Source: Bacillota bacterium (GTDB lineage: Bacteria; Sysuimicrobiota; Sysuimicrobiia; Sysuimicrobiales; Segetimicrobiaceae). Taken from it: a stretch of 39,063 nt of DNA. Positions 14,152 to 23,186 of the stretch are shown here, piece after piece. Each line of letters starts with the position of its first letter. Position 1 is the first letter of the stretch. The position numbers were made by a program, and so were the translations under genes. The notes below the pieces were generated by a model. It was not told the DNA's origin. It searched no databases and was given only the letters and a program-made list of their open reading frames with translations. The DNA is taken from the NCBI GenBank assembly GCA_021324975.1, contig JAJPIA010000014.1, positions 1 to 39,063 on the forward strand, given 5' to 3'.

Positions 14152-14775
14152 ATGCAGGGCACTCGGCGGCGAATCGTGGAGTTGCTGCGCGTCCGCGGTG
14201 GCCTCACCATCTCGGAGTTGGGACGCATTCTTCGCCTGACGCGGACGGCGGTCGTCAACCATCTGCACGCGCTCCTGGCCGAGGGATTGGTTGCGCGGGG
14301 CGGAGTACGCGCGGGCCGGCGACGGCCGAGCGCGCTCTTCGTCGCGACACAGGCGGCCGACGCGATTTTTCCAAAGACGTACCGCGAGTTCGGAGCGCTG
14401 CTTATGGAGGCGCTCAAACGGGAAGACGCGACAGTCTTTGCTCGCGTGCTGGCGCGCCTCGGCAACGAATGGCTGACTCAAGATCTCCCTGCAGTGCAAC
14501 ACTTCCAGGGGCGGCCCCGGATCGAGGCCGTCCGGCAGATCCTCACCGATCGCGGCTTTCTTCCCTCGCTGGAGTGGGATGCCCGCGGGTACACGCTCCG
14601 GGAGCATAATTGCCCCGTGATGGCGCTCGTGGCTGCGCACCCTGAAATCTGCATGACCGTGCATCAATGGCTGGAAGCGCTTGTCGGCCAACCCCTAACG
14701 CGGATCCGGTGTTTGAGCCGGGGCGACCCTGTTTCCGAGTACGTGCCCCGGACCACGCCAATCCCGGCCCGGTAG
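14152..14775 (+). CDS. SufR-like winged-helix regulator with partial Fe-S Cys motif
   Basis: 207 aa. The N-terminal winged HTH (residues ~5-70: TRRRIVELLRVRGGLTISEL, TRTAVVNHLHALLAEGLV) is followed by a wing rich in Arg and a C-terminal domain with NCPVMALVAAHPEIC (a C-x12-C pair), then RCLSRGDP. In SufR and relatives a further Cys follows the GD pair and helps hold a [4Fe-4S] cluster; here that place reads GDPVSEY, with Ser. So three of the usual Cys remain. The start is ATG 14152 or the adjacent GTG at 14149; both sit at the predicted transcription start. Divergent from the secreted helical protein. No suf genes are in the window. Confidence 0.8.
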   Translation: MQGTRRRIVELLRVRGGLTISELGRILRLTRTAVVNHLHALLAEGLVARGGVRAGRRRPSALFVATQAADAIFPKTYREFGALLMEALKREDATVFARVLARLGNEWLTQDLPAVQHFQGRPRIEAVRQILTDRGFLPSLEWDARGYTLREHNCPVMALVAAHPEICMTVHQWLEALVGQPLTRIRCLSRGDPVSEYVPRTTPIPAR

Positions 14776-14808
14776 AAGGCGGCCAAGAGGGGCGTCCGTA
14801 TCACTGAC

Positions 14809-14883
14809 TGGAGCCCTCGACCGGACTTGAACCGGTAACCCCCTCATTACAAGTGAGGTGCTCTGCCATTGAGCTACGAGGGC
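14809..14883 (-). tRNA. tRNA-Thr (anticodon TGT)
   Basis: On the minus strand the acceptor GCCCTCG (14883-14877) pairs with CGAGGGC (14819-14813), with discriminator T and an encoded CCA (14811-14809). The D-arm reads GCTCAATGGCAGAGC, the anticodon stem-loop CCTCA-CTTGTAA-TGAGG gives anticodon TGT, and the T-arm is ACCGG-TTCAAGT-CCGGT. All arms are standard. Confidence 0.95.
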
Positions 14884-14900
14884 TCGGGTGCGCACCTCGT

Positions 14901-14930
14901 AGCATAACAGAGGCCGCGCAGGCGGGGCAA
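14901..14930 (-). promoter_or_regulatory. Promoter of tRNA-Thr
   Basis: On the minus strand TTGCCC (14930-14925), 18-nt spacer, TATGCT (14906-14901). The predicted start is ~10 nt before the mature tRNA. Moderate match to consensus. Confidence 0.45.
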
Positions 14931-14969
14931 GACGGCGGGCCCGAGAGCACGGCGGTGGCGTCGATCAGT

Positions 14970-14975
14970 TATAAT
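14970..14975 (+). promoter_or_regulatory. TATAAT -10 box upstream of moaA
   Basis: Consensus TATAAT ending 59 nt before the chosen moaA ATG. No good -35 is seen at 16-18 nt. A strong purine run (AAGGAGGAAGGGA, 14978-14990) follows and would serve a GTG start at 14999. Confidence 0.35.
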
Positions 14976-15034
14976 CGAAGGAGGAAGGGATTCGAGGCGT
15001 GCGCCGCCGTGTCGGCGGCGCGGCGGGAGTACCG

Positions 15035-16009
15035 ATGCAGGATCAATACGGCCGCGAAATTCGGGATCTGCGCATCTCCTTGACGGACCGCTGCAATCTG
15101 CGGTGCGTGTACTGCATGCCGGAGGAGATGGTCTTCAAGCCGCGCGAGGAGCTCCTCACCGACGACGAGATCCTGACGGTGGTGCGCGCGGCCGCGGATT
15201 TGGGGGTGCGCAAGGTTCGCCTGACCGGCGGGGAGCCCACCGTGCGTCCGGGCCTCGTCGATCTCGTGTGCCGGATCGCCGCGATCCCGGGCATCCACGA
15301 CATGGCGATGACGACCAACGGCATCCGGCTTGCGCGGCTCGCCCAACCGCTCGCGGAAGCAGGGCTCAATCGTGTGAACGTGAGCCTCGACAGCCTGGAC
15401 GCCGAGAAGTTTCGCCGCATCACGCGCTGGGGTCGTCTGCAGGACGTCCTGGACGGACTCGACGCGGCGCGCGCGGCGGGTCTGTCGCCGATCAAGCTCA
15501 ACGCCGTCGTCGTTCGGGGCTACAATGAGGGCGAGGTGGTGGACCTCGCCAGGCTCACGCTCCGCCACGAGTGGGCGATGCGGTTTATCGAGATGATGCC
15601 GTTTGGCAGCGTCGCCGGCTTTCAGCAGAGCGCGTATGTGCCGAGCTCGGAAACAATGGCGCGCATCGCGGAAGCGCTCGGGCCGCTCGAGCCCATCGAC
15701 ATCTCAGGCTACGACCCCGCGCGCACGTATCGGCTTGGCGGCGCGCCGGGTACTCTCGGCTTCATCAGCGCGGTGAGCCAGCCCTTCTGCGCGCAGTGCG
15801 GACGGCTCCGGCTCACGGCCGAAGGAAAGCTTCGGCTGTGCCTGCTGCGGGACGATGAGGCCGATCTGCGCACGCCGCTGCGCGCCGGTGCGTCGTTCGA
15901 GGACATCCGGGAGCGGTTTCGCGCCGCGGCCTATCGCAAGCCGTGGGGGCACGGGCTTGCGAGAAACGTCATCCCGCGGCGCCGCGTCATGTCGCAGATC
16001 GGGGGCTGA
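15035..16009 (+). CDS. moaA: GTP 3',8-cyclase MoaA (molybdenum cofactor biosynthesis)
   Basis: 324 aa radical SAM enzyme that converts GTP to 3',8-cyclo-GTP, the first step of molybdopterin synthesis. The N-terminal cluster Cys20, Cys24 and Cys27 lie in DRCNLRCVYC; TGGEPTVRPG is the SAM-binding GGEP region. The C-terminal cluster reads FCAQCGRLRLTAEGKLRLC, and the protein ends in the conserved Gly-Gly (MSQIGG) that activates the enzyme with MoaC-linked chemistry. ATG 15035 is preferred (GGGAGT upstream, family starts at this point); a GTG at 14999 with a stronger Shine-Dalgarno would add 12 residues. moaC and the other mo genes are not in the window. Confidence 0.95.
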   Translation: MQDQYGREIRDLRISLTDRCNLRCVYCMPEEMVFKPREELLTDDEILTVVRAAADLGVRKVRLTGGEPTVRPGLVDLVCRIAAIPGIHDMAMTTNGIRLARLAQPLAEAGLNRVNVSLDSLDAEKFRRITRWGRLQDVLDGLDAARAAGLSPIKLNAVVVRGYNEGEVVDLARLTLRHEWAMRFIEMMPFGSVAGFQQSAYVPSSETMARIAEALGPLEPIDISGYDPARTYRLGGAPGTLGFISAVSQPFCAQCGRLRLTAEGKLRLCLLRDDEADLRTPLRAGASFEDIRERFRAAAYRKPWGHGLARNVIPRRRVMSQIGG

Positions 16010-16049
16010 CCGCCGGCGCCCATCCCGTCGAGAGCAGCGCTTCAACGAA

Positions 16050-16076
16050 TCGGGCCCCGCGATGCGCGGGGCCCGA
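16050..16076. terminator. Bidirectional terminator between moaA and sigH
   Basis: A perfect 12-bp stem TCGGGCCCCGCG/CGCGGGGCCCGA with an ATG loop, between the convergent moaA and sigH genes. It is followed by CTCCTTT on the plus strand and TTCGTT on the minus strand, so it can serve both. Confidence 0.75.
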
Positions 16077-16142
16077 CTCCTTTGCCAGCCGCTCAGGTAC
16101 CAATCGGGACCAACAGCTCGTAGAAACCCGAGCCCTCCCGTT

Positions 16143-16787
16143 CTACTCCTCCTCACCCTCCAGGTTGCGCTCGAGCTTCCGCTTCACGCGCTGGAGCGCG
16201 TTGTCGATCGACTTGACGTGTCGGTGCAGCTCCGTGGCCATCTCCTGGTACGATTTGCCCTCCAGGTAGGCGGTCAAGACGCGACACTCGAGGTCGCTGA
16301 GGTTCTTGCGGATGCGTTCCCGCATCGTCTGAGAGGCTTCTTGATTGATCACGAGCTCTTCAGGATCCGAGACCTTGATGCTGCTGATGACGTCGAGCAG
16401 CGTCCGGTCGGAGTCCTCGTCGTAGATCGGCTTGTTGAGTGAGATATAAGAGTTGAGCGGGATGTGCTTTTGCCGGGTTGCAGTCTTGATCGCGGTGATG
16501 ATCTGGCGGGTGATACACAACTCGGCGAACGCGCGGAACGAGGAGAGCTTCTCTCGACGAAAGTCTCGGATCGCTTTGTAGAGGCCGATCATCCCCTCCT
16601 GGATGATATCTTCGCGATCGGCCCCGATGAGGAAGTACGCTTTAGCTTTGACCCTGACGAAATTGCGGTATTTGTTGATCAAGAACTCGGCGGCGAATTC
16701 GTCTCCACTCTTTGCACAATCTACAAGCTGTTCATCGACCATTTCTTGGTATGACGGGATTGCTATCGGCCTGCGCGCAACTACCAC
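16143..16787 (-). CDS. sigH: RNA polymerase sigma factor SigH (Spo0H type)
   Basis: 214 aa. Region 2 contains FLINKYRNFVRVKAKAYFLI, GADREDIIQEGMIGLYKAIR and the -10-reading SSFRAFAELCITRQIITAIK; it is followed by the SigH hallmark RQKHIPLNSYISLNKPIYDE. Region 4 ends with YLEGKSYQEMATELHRHVKS and DNALQRVKRKLE. This is the sporulation/transition-state sigma factor found in Firmicutes, where it directs early-sporulation and competence genes. The GTG at 16787 has GGAGG nine nt upstream; an internal ATG at 16742 lacks one. It has its own promoter (16943-16971) and follows rlmB as in B. subtilis. Confidence 0.96.
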   Translation of the reverse strand: MVVARRPIAIPSYQEMVDEQLVDCAKSGDEFAAEFLINKYRNFVRVKAKAYFLIGADREDIIQEGMIGLYKAIRDFRREKLSSFRAFAELCITRQIITAIKTATRQKHIPLNSYISLNKPIYDEDSDRTLLDVISSIKVSDPEELVINQEASQTMRERIRKNLSDLECRVLTAYLEGKSYQEMATELHRHVKSIDNALQRVKRKLERNLEGEEE

Positions 16788-16942
16788 GCTTCTCGCCTCC
16801 GCCCGGGTTGTCGCCCTCTCGCTGCCTTGCTGCCCCGCATCATGCCGGTTCAGTCAACCCGCTACGGCGACCCGAGTACGCCGGACGCCCGCTAGCACAT
16901 CGTTCTTCACGAAACTCTTCGCCGCTCTTTAACGCCATGGTC

Positions 16943-16971
16943 ATTATACGAACGCCATTACATCGCGTCAA
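16943..16971 (-). promoter_or_regulatory. Promoter of sigH
   Basis: On the minus strand TTGACG (16971-16966), exactly 17 nt, then consensus TATAAT (16948-16943). The start near 16936 gives a leader of about 150 nt before the sigH GTG. An ATG at 16938 opens a 32-codon frame in that leader, stopping at 16840. Confidence 0.7.
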
Positions 16972-16999
16972 TACCAATACGATACATTCCGCCGCTGCG

Positions 17000-17778
17000 T
17001 CACGGCGAGGTCCCGGACATTGTCCGGCTTGTTGCATCCCTGCGGTGCGCGACCTCGTACAGCAGGAGCGCGGCGGCCACCGAAACGTTCAACGACTCGA
17101 CGCGCCCCCACAAGGGGATGCGCACCACGCGGTCGCAGCGCTCCCGCACGAGCCGGTGCAGTCCACGCCCCTCGCCTCCGACGACGAGCACGATCGGAGG
17201 AACGAGCGACCCAGTATCATACAGTTCCGGGGCTCCGGCGTCCGCGCAGGCGACCCACACGCCCTCGCGCTTGAGGCGTTCCAGCGCCGCGACAAGGTTG
17301 GGCACGCCGCATACCGGCAGGTGTTCGGCTGCCCCGGCCGATGCCCGCACGACGGCCGGCCCCAGCCCCGCCGCGCGCCGGCGGGGCACGATGACCGCGT
17401 GCGCGCCGGCCGCCTCCGCGGTCCGAATGACCGCGCCCAGATTCTGCGGATCCAGGACGCCGTCGAGTGCGATCAGAAACGGCGGCTCACCGCGCTCGCG
17501 GATGCCCGCCAGGATCGCATCGAGGGAAGCCAGCGCGCGTTCCGCGGCGATCGCCGCAACGCCCTGGTGCCGAACGTCGCGGGCGAGCAGATCGAGCCGC
17601 CGCCGGTCCACAGCATCGACCGGCACGTGGCGGGCCCGCGCTTCGCGCACGATCGCGCCGAGCGGTCCCCGGCTCGCCTCGCCGGACACGAGCACCCTGG
17701 ATACCGGGCGCCCGGCGCGGAGCGCCTCGAGCACGGCCCGGCGGCCGAGCACTAGGCGATCGCCGGAGGCGTCTGGCC

Positions 17779-17794
<16 letters not shown>
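17000..17794 (-). CDS. rlmB: 23S rRNA 2'-O-ribose methyltransferase RlmB / TrmH-family SPOUT enzyme
   Basis: 264 aa. An N-terminal substrate-binding domain (LVLGRRAVLEALRAG) precedes the SPOUT domain with motif 1 DGVLDPQNLGAVIRTAEAAG, motif 2 LVVGGEGRGL and motif 3 IPLWGRVESLNVSVAAALLL, which build the knotted SAM site. It probably methylates G2251-equivalent ribose of 23S rRNA, as E. coli RlmB does. The GTG start overlaps the cysS 3' end by 16 nt, as in the B. subtilis cysS-mrnC-rlmB string but without mrnC. Other TrmH-family specificities cannot be excluded. Confidence 0.9.
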
Positions 17795-19398
<1,604 letters not shown>

Positions 19399-19414
19399 GG
19401 CTCCCTCCACGCCG

Positions 19415-19789
19415 TCACGGCGAACGCCGGGGAAGCGGGATCGCGGCGAGCTCGGCGATGAGCTCCCATCGAGCTTCGGACCGCCACGTCCGCGGGTCCG
19501 CGACGGTCACCCGGCGCAGATCGTAGCATCCGCGATCGGCCAGGACGCGCACGTAGCTGGCACCGAGCTCGGCGCGGCGCTCCAGGATGCGGACGACGTT
19601 GTGAAACTTGGCACCCCGCCAAAACCCGGCCGGGGTCGGATGCCTGACCCCCGGTTCGAGCTCCACCGTCACGGGCTCACACACGGCCCGACGCTCGATC
19701 AGCACGAGCCACGCGCTGCGCGGGTACTTCTCTCGAGTGCGCCCCACCGGGCGCGGGGCGCGATCACGGGCCGGCACCCCCGGGCGCAC
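19415..19789 (-). CDS. Small conserved protein between ispDF and cysS (DUF6504-like?)
   Basis: 124 aa. The core reads AVCEPVTVELEPG, then AGFWRGAKFHNVVRILERR, SYVRVLADRGCYDLRRV and TWRSEARWELIAEL. The FWRGxxFxVxxILxxR and YxRVxxxxGxxxxL pattern reminds me of DUF6504-type small proteins; this is only a resemblance. Its GTG shares a base with the ispDF stop (TAGTG), so it is coupled to ispDF and lies 16 nt before cysS. In Bacillus this place is taken by gltX and cysE. No function can be assigned. Confidence 0.6.
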   Translation of the reverse strand: MRPGVPARDRAPRPVGRTREKYPRSAWLVLIERRAVCEPVTVELEPGVRHPTPAGFWRGAKFHNVVRILERRAELGASYVRVLADRGCYDLRRVTVADPRTWRSEARWELIAELAAIPLPRRSP

Positions 19790-20994
19790 TACTCGCTCCG
19801 GCGGGCAGCGGGCAGCGGCGCGAGCGTCGCCACGGCCTGGGCGGCGATGCCCTCTTCGCGTCCTAAGGCGCCCATCCCCTCCAGGGTCGTCGCTTTGAGG
19901 TTGACGGCGGCGCCATCCAGGCGAAGCACCCCGGCAAGCGACGCCTGCATTGCCGGCACGTAGGGGGCGAGGCGCGGGGCCTCGGCCATGATCACCACAT
20001 CGACGTGCGCGGCACGCCAGCCGCGCGCGGCCAGCAGGTCGCGGACACGACCGAGAAGGTGGAGGCTGTCTGCGCCGGCGTAGGCGGGATCCCCCGGGGG
20101 GAAATGCTGTCCGATGTCACCGAGGCCCGCCGCGCCCAACAGGGCATCCATCACGGCATGGACCACGACGTCCGCGTCCGACCACCCTTCGAGGCCACGC
20201 GGCCACGGGATCTCGACCCCGCCGAGAACCAATCGCCGTCCACCGGCAAATCGGTGCGCGTCGAACCCGAGCCCGACGCGCACCGGTTGCGCCTGGCCGT
20301 CGCCGCGGCCCAGCAGCGCCTCCGCGACGGCCAGGTCTTCGGGCACCGTTACCTTGAGATTGCCGGCTTCACCGGCGACCAAGCGCACCGGGTGTCCCAG
20401 CCGTTCCACCAGGACCGCATCGTCGGTGCCGTGGAACCCGCTGCGCGCGGCCTCGCGGTGCGCCCGCTCCAGCACCGTCCGGTGGAACGCTTGCGGCGTC
20501 TGAATACGGTATAGCTGCGCCCGATCCAGGGTGGACGTGACCCATCCGTCCTCCCCGCGTTTGATGGTTTCTTCGATCGGCACGGCCGCCGTGGCCGCCC
20601 CGGCAGTGGCCGCCGCCGCCGCCACCGCCCGCACCAGTCCCGGCGTGACGCACGGACGCGCGGCGTCGTGCACGAGCACCAAGTCCGCGGAGGCAGGCAG
20701 CGCCTCGAGGCCTCGCGCCACCGAGGCCTGCCGGTCGGCACCGCCGGCGACGACCGCCGTGACCTTGTCCAGGCGCGCGCTCGCCACCAGTTCCCGCATC
20801 GCGTCGAGCGCGTGCGCCGGTCCGACCACGACGACCGCGACGACCTCGTCGACGTGGTGAACGGCTTCGAGGGCATACTGCACAAGCGGGCGGCCGCGAA
20901 GCGGCACGAACGACTTGGGCATCGCCCCGCGGAAGCGCTCGCCCCGCCCCGCCGCCGGGACGATCGCGCCAACCGTGCCCGGCAGAAGGCTCAT
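19789..20994 (-). CDS. ispDF: Bifunctional IspD-IspF (MEP isoprenoid pathway)
   Basis: 401 aa fusion. Residues 1-~230 are MEP cytidylyltransferase (IspD): GAIVPAAGRGERFRGAMPKS is the CTP loop and LVLVHDAARPCVTP the metal site. Residues ~238-395 are MECDP synthase (IspF): RVGLGFDAHRFAGG with the Asp/His zinc ligands, WSDADVVVHAVMDALLGA, and DIGQHFPPGDP. It catalyses the third and fifth steps of the pathway. Fused IspDF occurs in Proteobacteria and scattered other lineages, while Bacillus keeps two adjacent genes in this same position. ATG 20994 has only a weak Shine-Dalgarno sequence. An extended -10 lies at 21137-21129. Confidence 0.97.
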   Translation of the reverse strand: MSLLPGTVGAIVPAAGRGERFRGAMPKSFVPLRGRPLVQYALEAVHHVDEVVAVVVVGPAHALDAMRELVASARLDKVTAVVAGGADRQASVARGLEALPASADLVLVHDAARPCVTPGLVRAVAAAAATAGAATAAVPIEETIKRGEDGWVTSTLDRAQLYRIQTPQAFHRTVLERAHREAARSGFHGTDDAVLVERLGHPVRLVAGEAGNLKVTVPEDLAVAEALLGRGDGQAQPVRVGLGFDAHRFAGGRRLVLGGVEIPWPRGLEGWSDADVVVHAVMDALLGAAGLGDIGQHFPPGDPAYAGADSLHLLGRVRDLLAARGWRAAHVDVVIMAEAPRLAPYVPAMQASLAGVLRLDGAAVNLKATTLEGMGALGREEGIAAQAVATLAPLPAARRSE

Positions 20995-21128
20995 GCCGCG
21001 CTACCGGCGATGCGCCGCGCCGTCCGCCTCATCGATACATCACGTCGCGCCAGGCGGCGTGGCGCAATCGTTTGCAGCGCATCTTCGTCGGCATTCGCCT
21101 GCACCCCCCGTCCGATCGCGCGGCCCCC

Positions 21129-21137
21129 ATTATATCA
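21129..21137 (-). promoter_or_regulatory. Extended -10 promoter element for ispDF
   Basis: On the minus strand TGATATAAT (21137-21129), an extended -10 with consensus TATAAT. No convincing -35. The start near 21122 gives a leader of ~128 nt before ispDF. Confidence 0.5.
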
Positions 21138-21198
21138 CGAGGTCCAGAGCGATCGGCGCGGGGATGCCTTCGCGCCACTCTTGCGCCGCCGCTCGTCG

Positions 21199-21260
21199 CT
21201 TGACACTCAGTCGACGCGGTCTCATGTTGGCTTGACACTCTGTGGACGCGGTCTCATAAT
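21199..21260 (+). promoter_or_regulatory. Duplicated promoter (two 32-bp-spaced copies)
   Basis: Two near-identical ~30-bp units. Copy 1 has TTGACA (21200-21205), 17 nt, CATGTT (21223-21228). Copy 2 has TTGACA (21232-21237), 17 nt, CATAAT (21255-21260). They differ at only a few positions, share ACGCGGTCTCAT, and point to the gene at 21282. The second copy has the better -10. Confidence 0.7.
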
Positions 21261-21281
21261 GAGGCCGTTCCAGCGAGGGGG

Positions 21282-21683
21282 GTGGCGCGCTTGCGAGAGG
21301 CTCGGCCGGGATTCCAGGAACAAGTGGACGAGTACCTGATCCGCCACCGCAGCATCCTCGATATTCTCAGCAAGCTGCAAGAGTCCACGGCCCGGGTCAG
21401 TCGTGCGATCTCGAAAGCGGTGACCGGCTGCGGGTGCGTCACGGTCAAGGCCGGCAAGCAGCAGTTCCCGAGCGACCTCAGCCTCGCCGAAGTCCGCCCC
21501 TATATGGATACGCATCTTTCGGGCGCGCTGTGCGAGCGCTGCCGTGAGGCCCTCGAGACAGAAATCGGGTCGGTGCTTTTCTATACGGCGGCGCTGTGCA
21601 GCGTGACGAACCTCGACCTGGAGGCCGTGCAGAAAAAGGAGCACAGCCGCATCAAGAGCCTCGGGATCTTTACGCTGAAGTAG
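21282..21683 (+). CDS. Conserved Firmicutes-type Cys-motif protein (annotated DUF1573-like in relatives)
   Basis: 133 aa. A segment YLIRHRSILDILSKLQEST precedes VTGCGCVTVKAGKQQFP and DTHLSGALCERCREALETEIG. I know this arrangement (RHRSILD, CGC, CxxCR) from short clostridial proteins located near radA, usually named DUF1573-containing or MazG-like. The four Cys could bind a metal. GTG 21282 is the longest frame; the TTG at 21291 has better spacing from the GAGGGGGG run (21275-21282) and may be the true start. It is transcribed from a duplicated promoter and converges on radA with only 7 nt between the stops. Function unknown. Confidence 0.8.
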   Translation: MARLREARPGFQEQVDEYLIRHRSILDILSKLQESTARVSRAISKAVTGCGCVTVKAGKQQFPSDLSLAEVRPYMDTHLSGALCERCREALETEIGSVLFYTAALCSVTNLDLEAVQKKEHSRIKSLGIFTLK

Positions 21684-21690
21684 CCCCCGC

Positions 21691-23100
21691 TTACCCCAGC
21701 ACGGCTTCCAACGCTTCACCGATGCGGTCGACGCCGATGGCGTCGATCTCCATGTCGCCGTCCGCCTCCAGGGCGCGCAGGCTGGCGCGGGGCAGGACCA
21801 CCCGGCGGAAGCCGAGCTTCGCGGCCTCCGCGACCCGCCGCCCGATCTGACTGACGGCGCGAATCTCGCCTCCGAGCCCCACCTCGCCGACCACCGCGGT
21901 GGAGGGAGCCGTGGCGCGGTCGCGGTGGCTGCCTGCCACGGCGCAGGCGATCCCGAGGTCTGCCGCCGGCTCGTCGATGCGCAGGCCACCGGCGACGCTG
22001 GCGTAGACGTCGCAGGCGCCGAGAAGCAGGCCGGCGCGCTTCTCGAGCACGGCAAGAAGCAGGAGCACGCGGTTGTAGTCCACGCCCGACGCCGTGCGGC
22101 GGGGCATGCTGAACGGCGTGCGGGTGACGAGCGCCTGAACCTCGACGAGCAGCGGGCGCGTCCCCTCGAGGGCGCAGACGACGGCCGAGCCCGGCGCGTC
22201 CGCGGCGCGCTCCGCCAGAAACAGCGCGGACGGGTCGGGCACCGGTACGAGCCCGCGCCCGCTCATCGCGAACACGCCGATCTCGTTCGTCGACCCGAAG
22301 CGATTCTTCGTCGCGCGCAGCACGCGATACGCGTGATGCCGCTCGCCCTCGAAGTACAGCACCGTGTCCACCATGTGCTCCAACACGCGCGGCCCGGCAA
22401 TCGCGCCCTCCTTCGTGACATGCCCGACGATTACGACGCTGGGGCCGCCGTCGGCCTTGGCCAGCCGGAGGAGGTCCGCGGTGCACTCGCGGATCTGTCC
22501 CACACTGCCGGGAGCGCTCGGGAGGTCCGGCCGGTACATCGTCTGAATCGAATCGATGACGACGAGCGCGGGCTGCGTTTCCTCGATCTGCGCCGCGATG
22601 CGCGCGAGATCGGTCTCCGCGAGCACGAGCAGGCGGGGCGAGTCCGCCTCCAGCCGGCTCGCGCGCATTTTGGTCTGCCGGGCCGACTCCTCGCCGGAGA
22701 CGTACAGGACGCGTCCGTGCTCCGCGACGCGCTGCGCTATCCCGAGCGCAAGCGTCGATTTGCCGACGCCGGGGTCTCCGCCGATCAGCACGAGCGACCC
22801 GGGCACCAGACCGCCGCCCAGCACGCGATCCACCTCGCCGATGCCCAGGACCACGCGGGGAGCGTCATCCAGGGACACCTCGGTGATCGGGGTGGCGACC
22901 GTGGCGGCTGCCGCCACCGCGGCACGGCCGCCGGCGGGGCCGCCACCCCGGGACGGCACCGGCGCGAGCTCCTCAACGAACGTGTTCCAGCCGCCGCAGC
23001 CGGGACAGCGCCCCAGCCACTTCGTCGACTCGTACCCGCAGGTCTGGCATACGAAGACGGCCCGCCCGCCCGGCCCTGCCTCGCTCCCCCGCCTCGGCAC
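21691..23100 (-). CDS. radA: DNA repair protein RadA (Sms), branch-migration helicase
   Basis: 469 aa. The zinc finger CQTCGYESTKWLGRCPGCGG is at residues ~18-37. Walker A GGDPGVGKST and Walker B ALVVIDSIQ define the RecA-like ATPase; KNRFGSTNEIG is the RadA-specific KNRFG motif; the C-terminal third is the Lon-protease-like domain (VEVQALVT to GGEIRAVSQIGRRVAEAAKLG). It processes recombination intermediates. The GTG at 23100 follows GGGAAGGGAG. It comes after clpC as in B. subtilis, but a strong hairpin lies between the two. disA does not follow. Confidence 0.97.
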   Translation of the reverse strand: MPRRGSEAGPGGRAVFVCQTCGYESTKWLGRCPGCGGWNTFVEELAPVPSRGGGPAGGRAAVAAAATVATPITEVSLDDAPRVVLGIGEVDRVLGGGLVPGSLVLIGGDPGVGKSTLALGIAQRVAEHGRVLYVSGEESARQTKMRASRLEADSPRLLVLAETDLARIAAQIEETQPALVVIDSIQTMYRPDLPSAPGSVGQIRECTADLLRLAKADGGPSVVIVGHVTKEGAIAGPRVLEHMVDTVLYFEGERHHAYRVLRATKNRFGSTNEIGVFAMSGRGLVPVPDPSALFLAERAADAPGSAVVCALEGTRPLLVEVQALVTRTPFSMPRRTASGVDYNRVLLLLAVLEKRAGLLLGACDVYASVAGGLRIDEPAADLGIACAVAGSHRDRATAPSTAVVGEVGLGGEIRAVSQIGRRVAEAAKLGFRRVVLPRASLRALEADGDMEIDAIGVDRIGEALEAVLG

Positions 23101-23129
23101 GTGGCGCTCCCTTCCCCGCGAGATACGCC

Positions 23130-23156
23130 GCGGCCCGGGCTGGTCGCCCGGGCCGC
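23130..23156 (-). terminator. Hairpin between clpC and radA
   Basis: A perfect 11-bp stem GCGGCCCGGGC/GCCCGGGCCGC with a 5-nt loop in the 86-nt clpC-radA gap. No T-run follows, so it may attenuate rather than end transcription. Confidence 0.5.
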
Positions 23157-23186
23157 CGTCCTCATCCCGCGCGTTCGTGATAGGCG

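Noticed and set aside
14695-14895. 66-codon minus-strand frame over tRNA-Thr
   Set aside because: The VAQWQSTSLVMRGLPVQVRSRAP text is the usual false product of translating a tRNA gene.
17018-17032. Palindrome CCGGACATTGTCCGG
   Set aside because: Lies inside the last codons of rlmB; too short and without a T-run to call a terminator.
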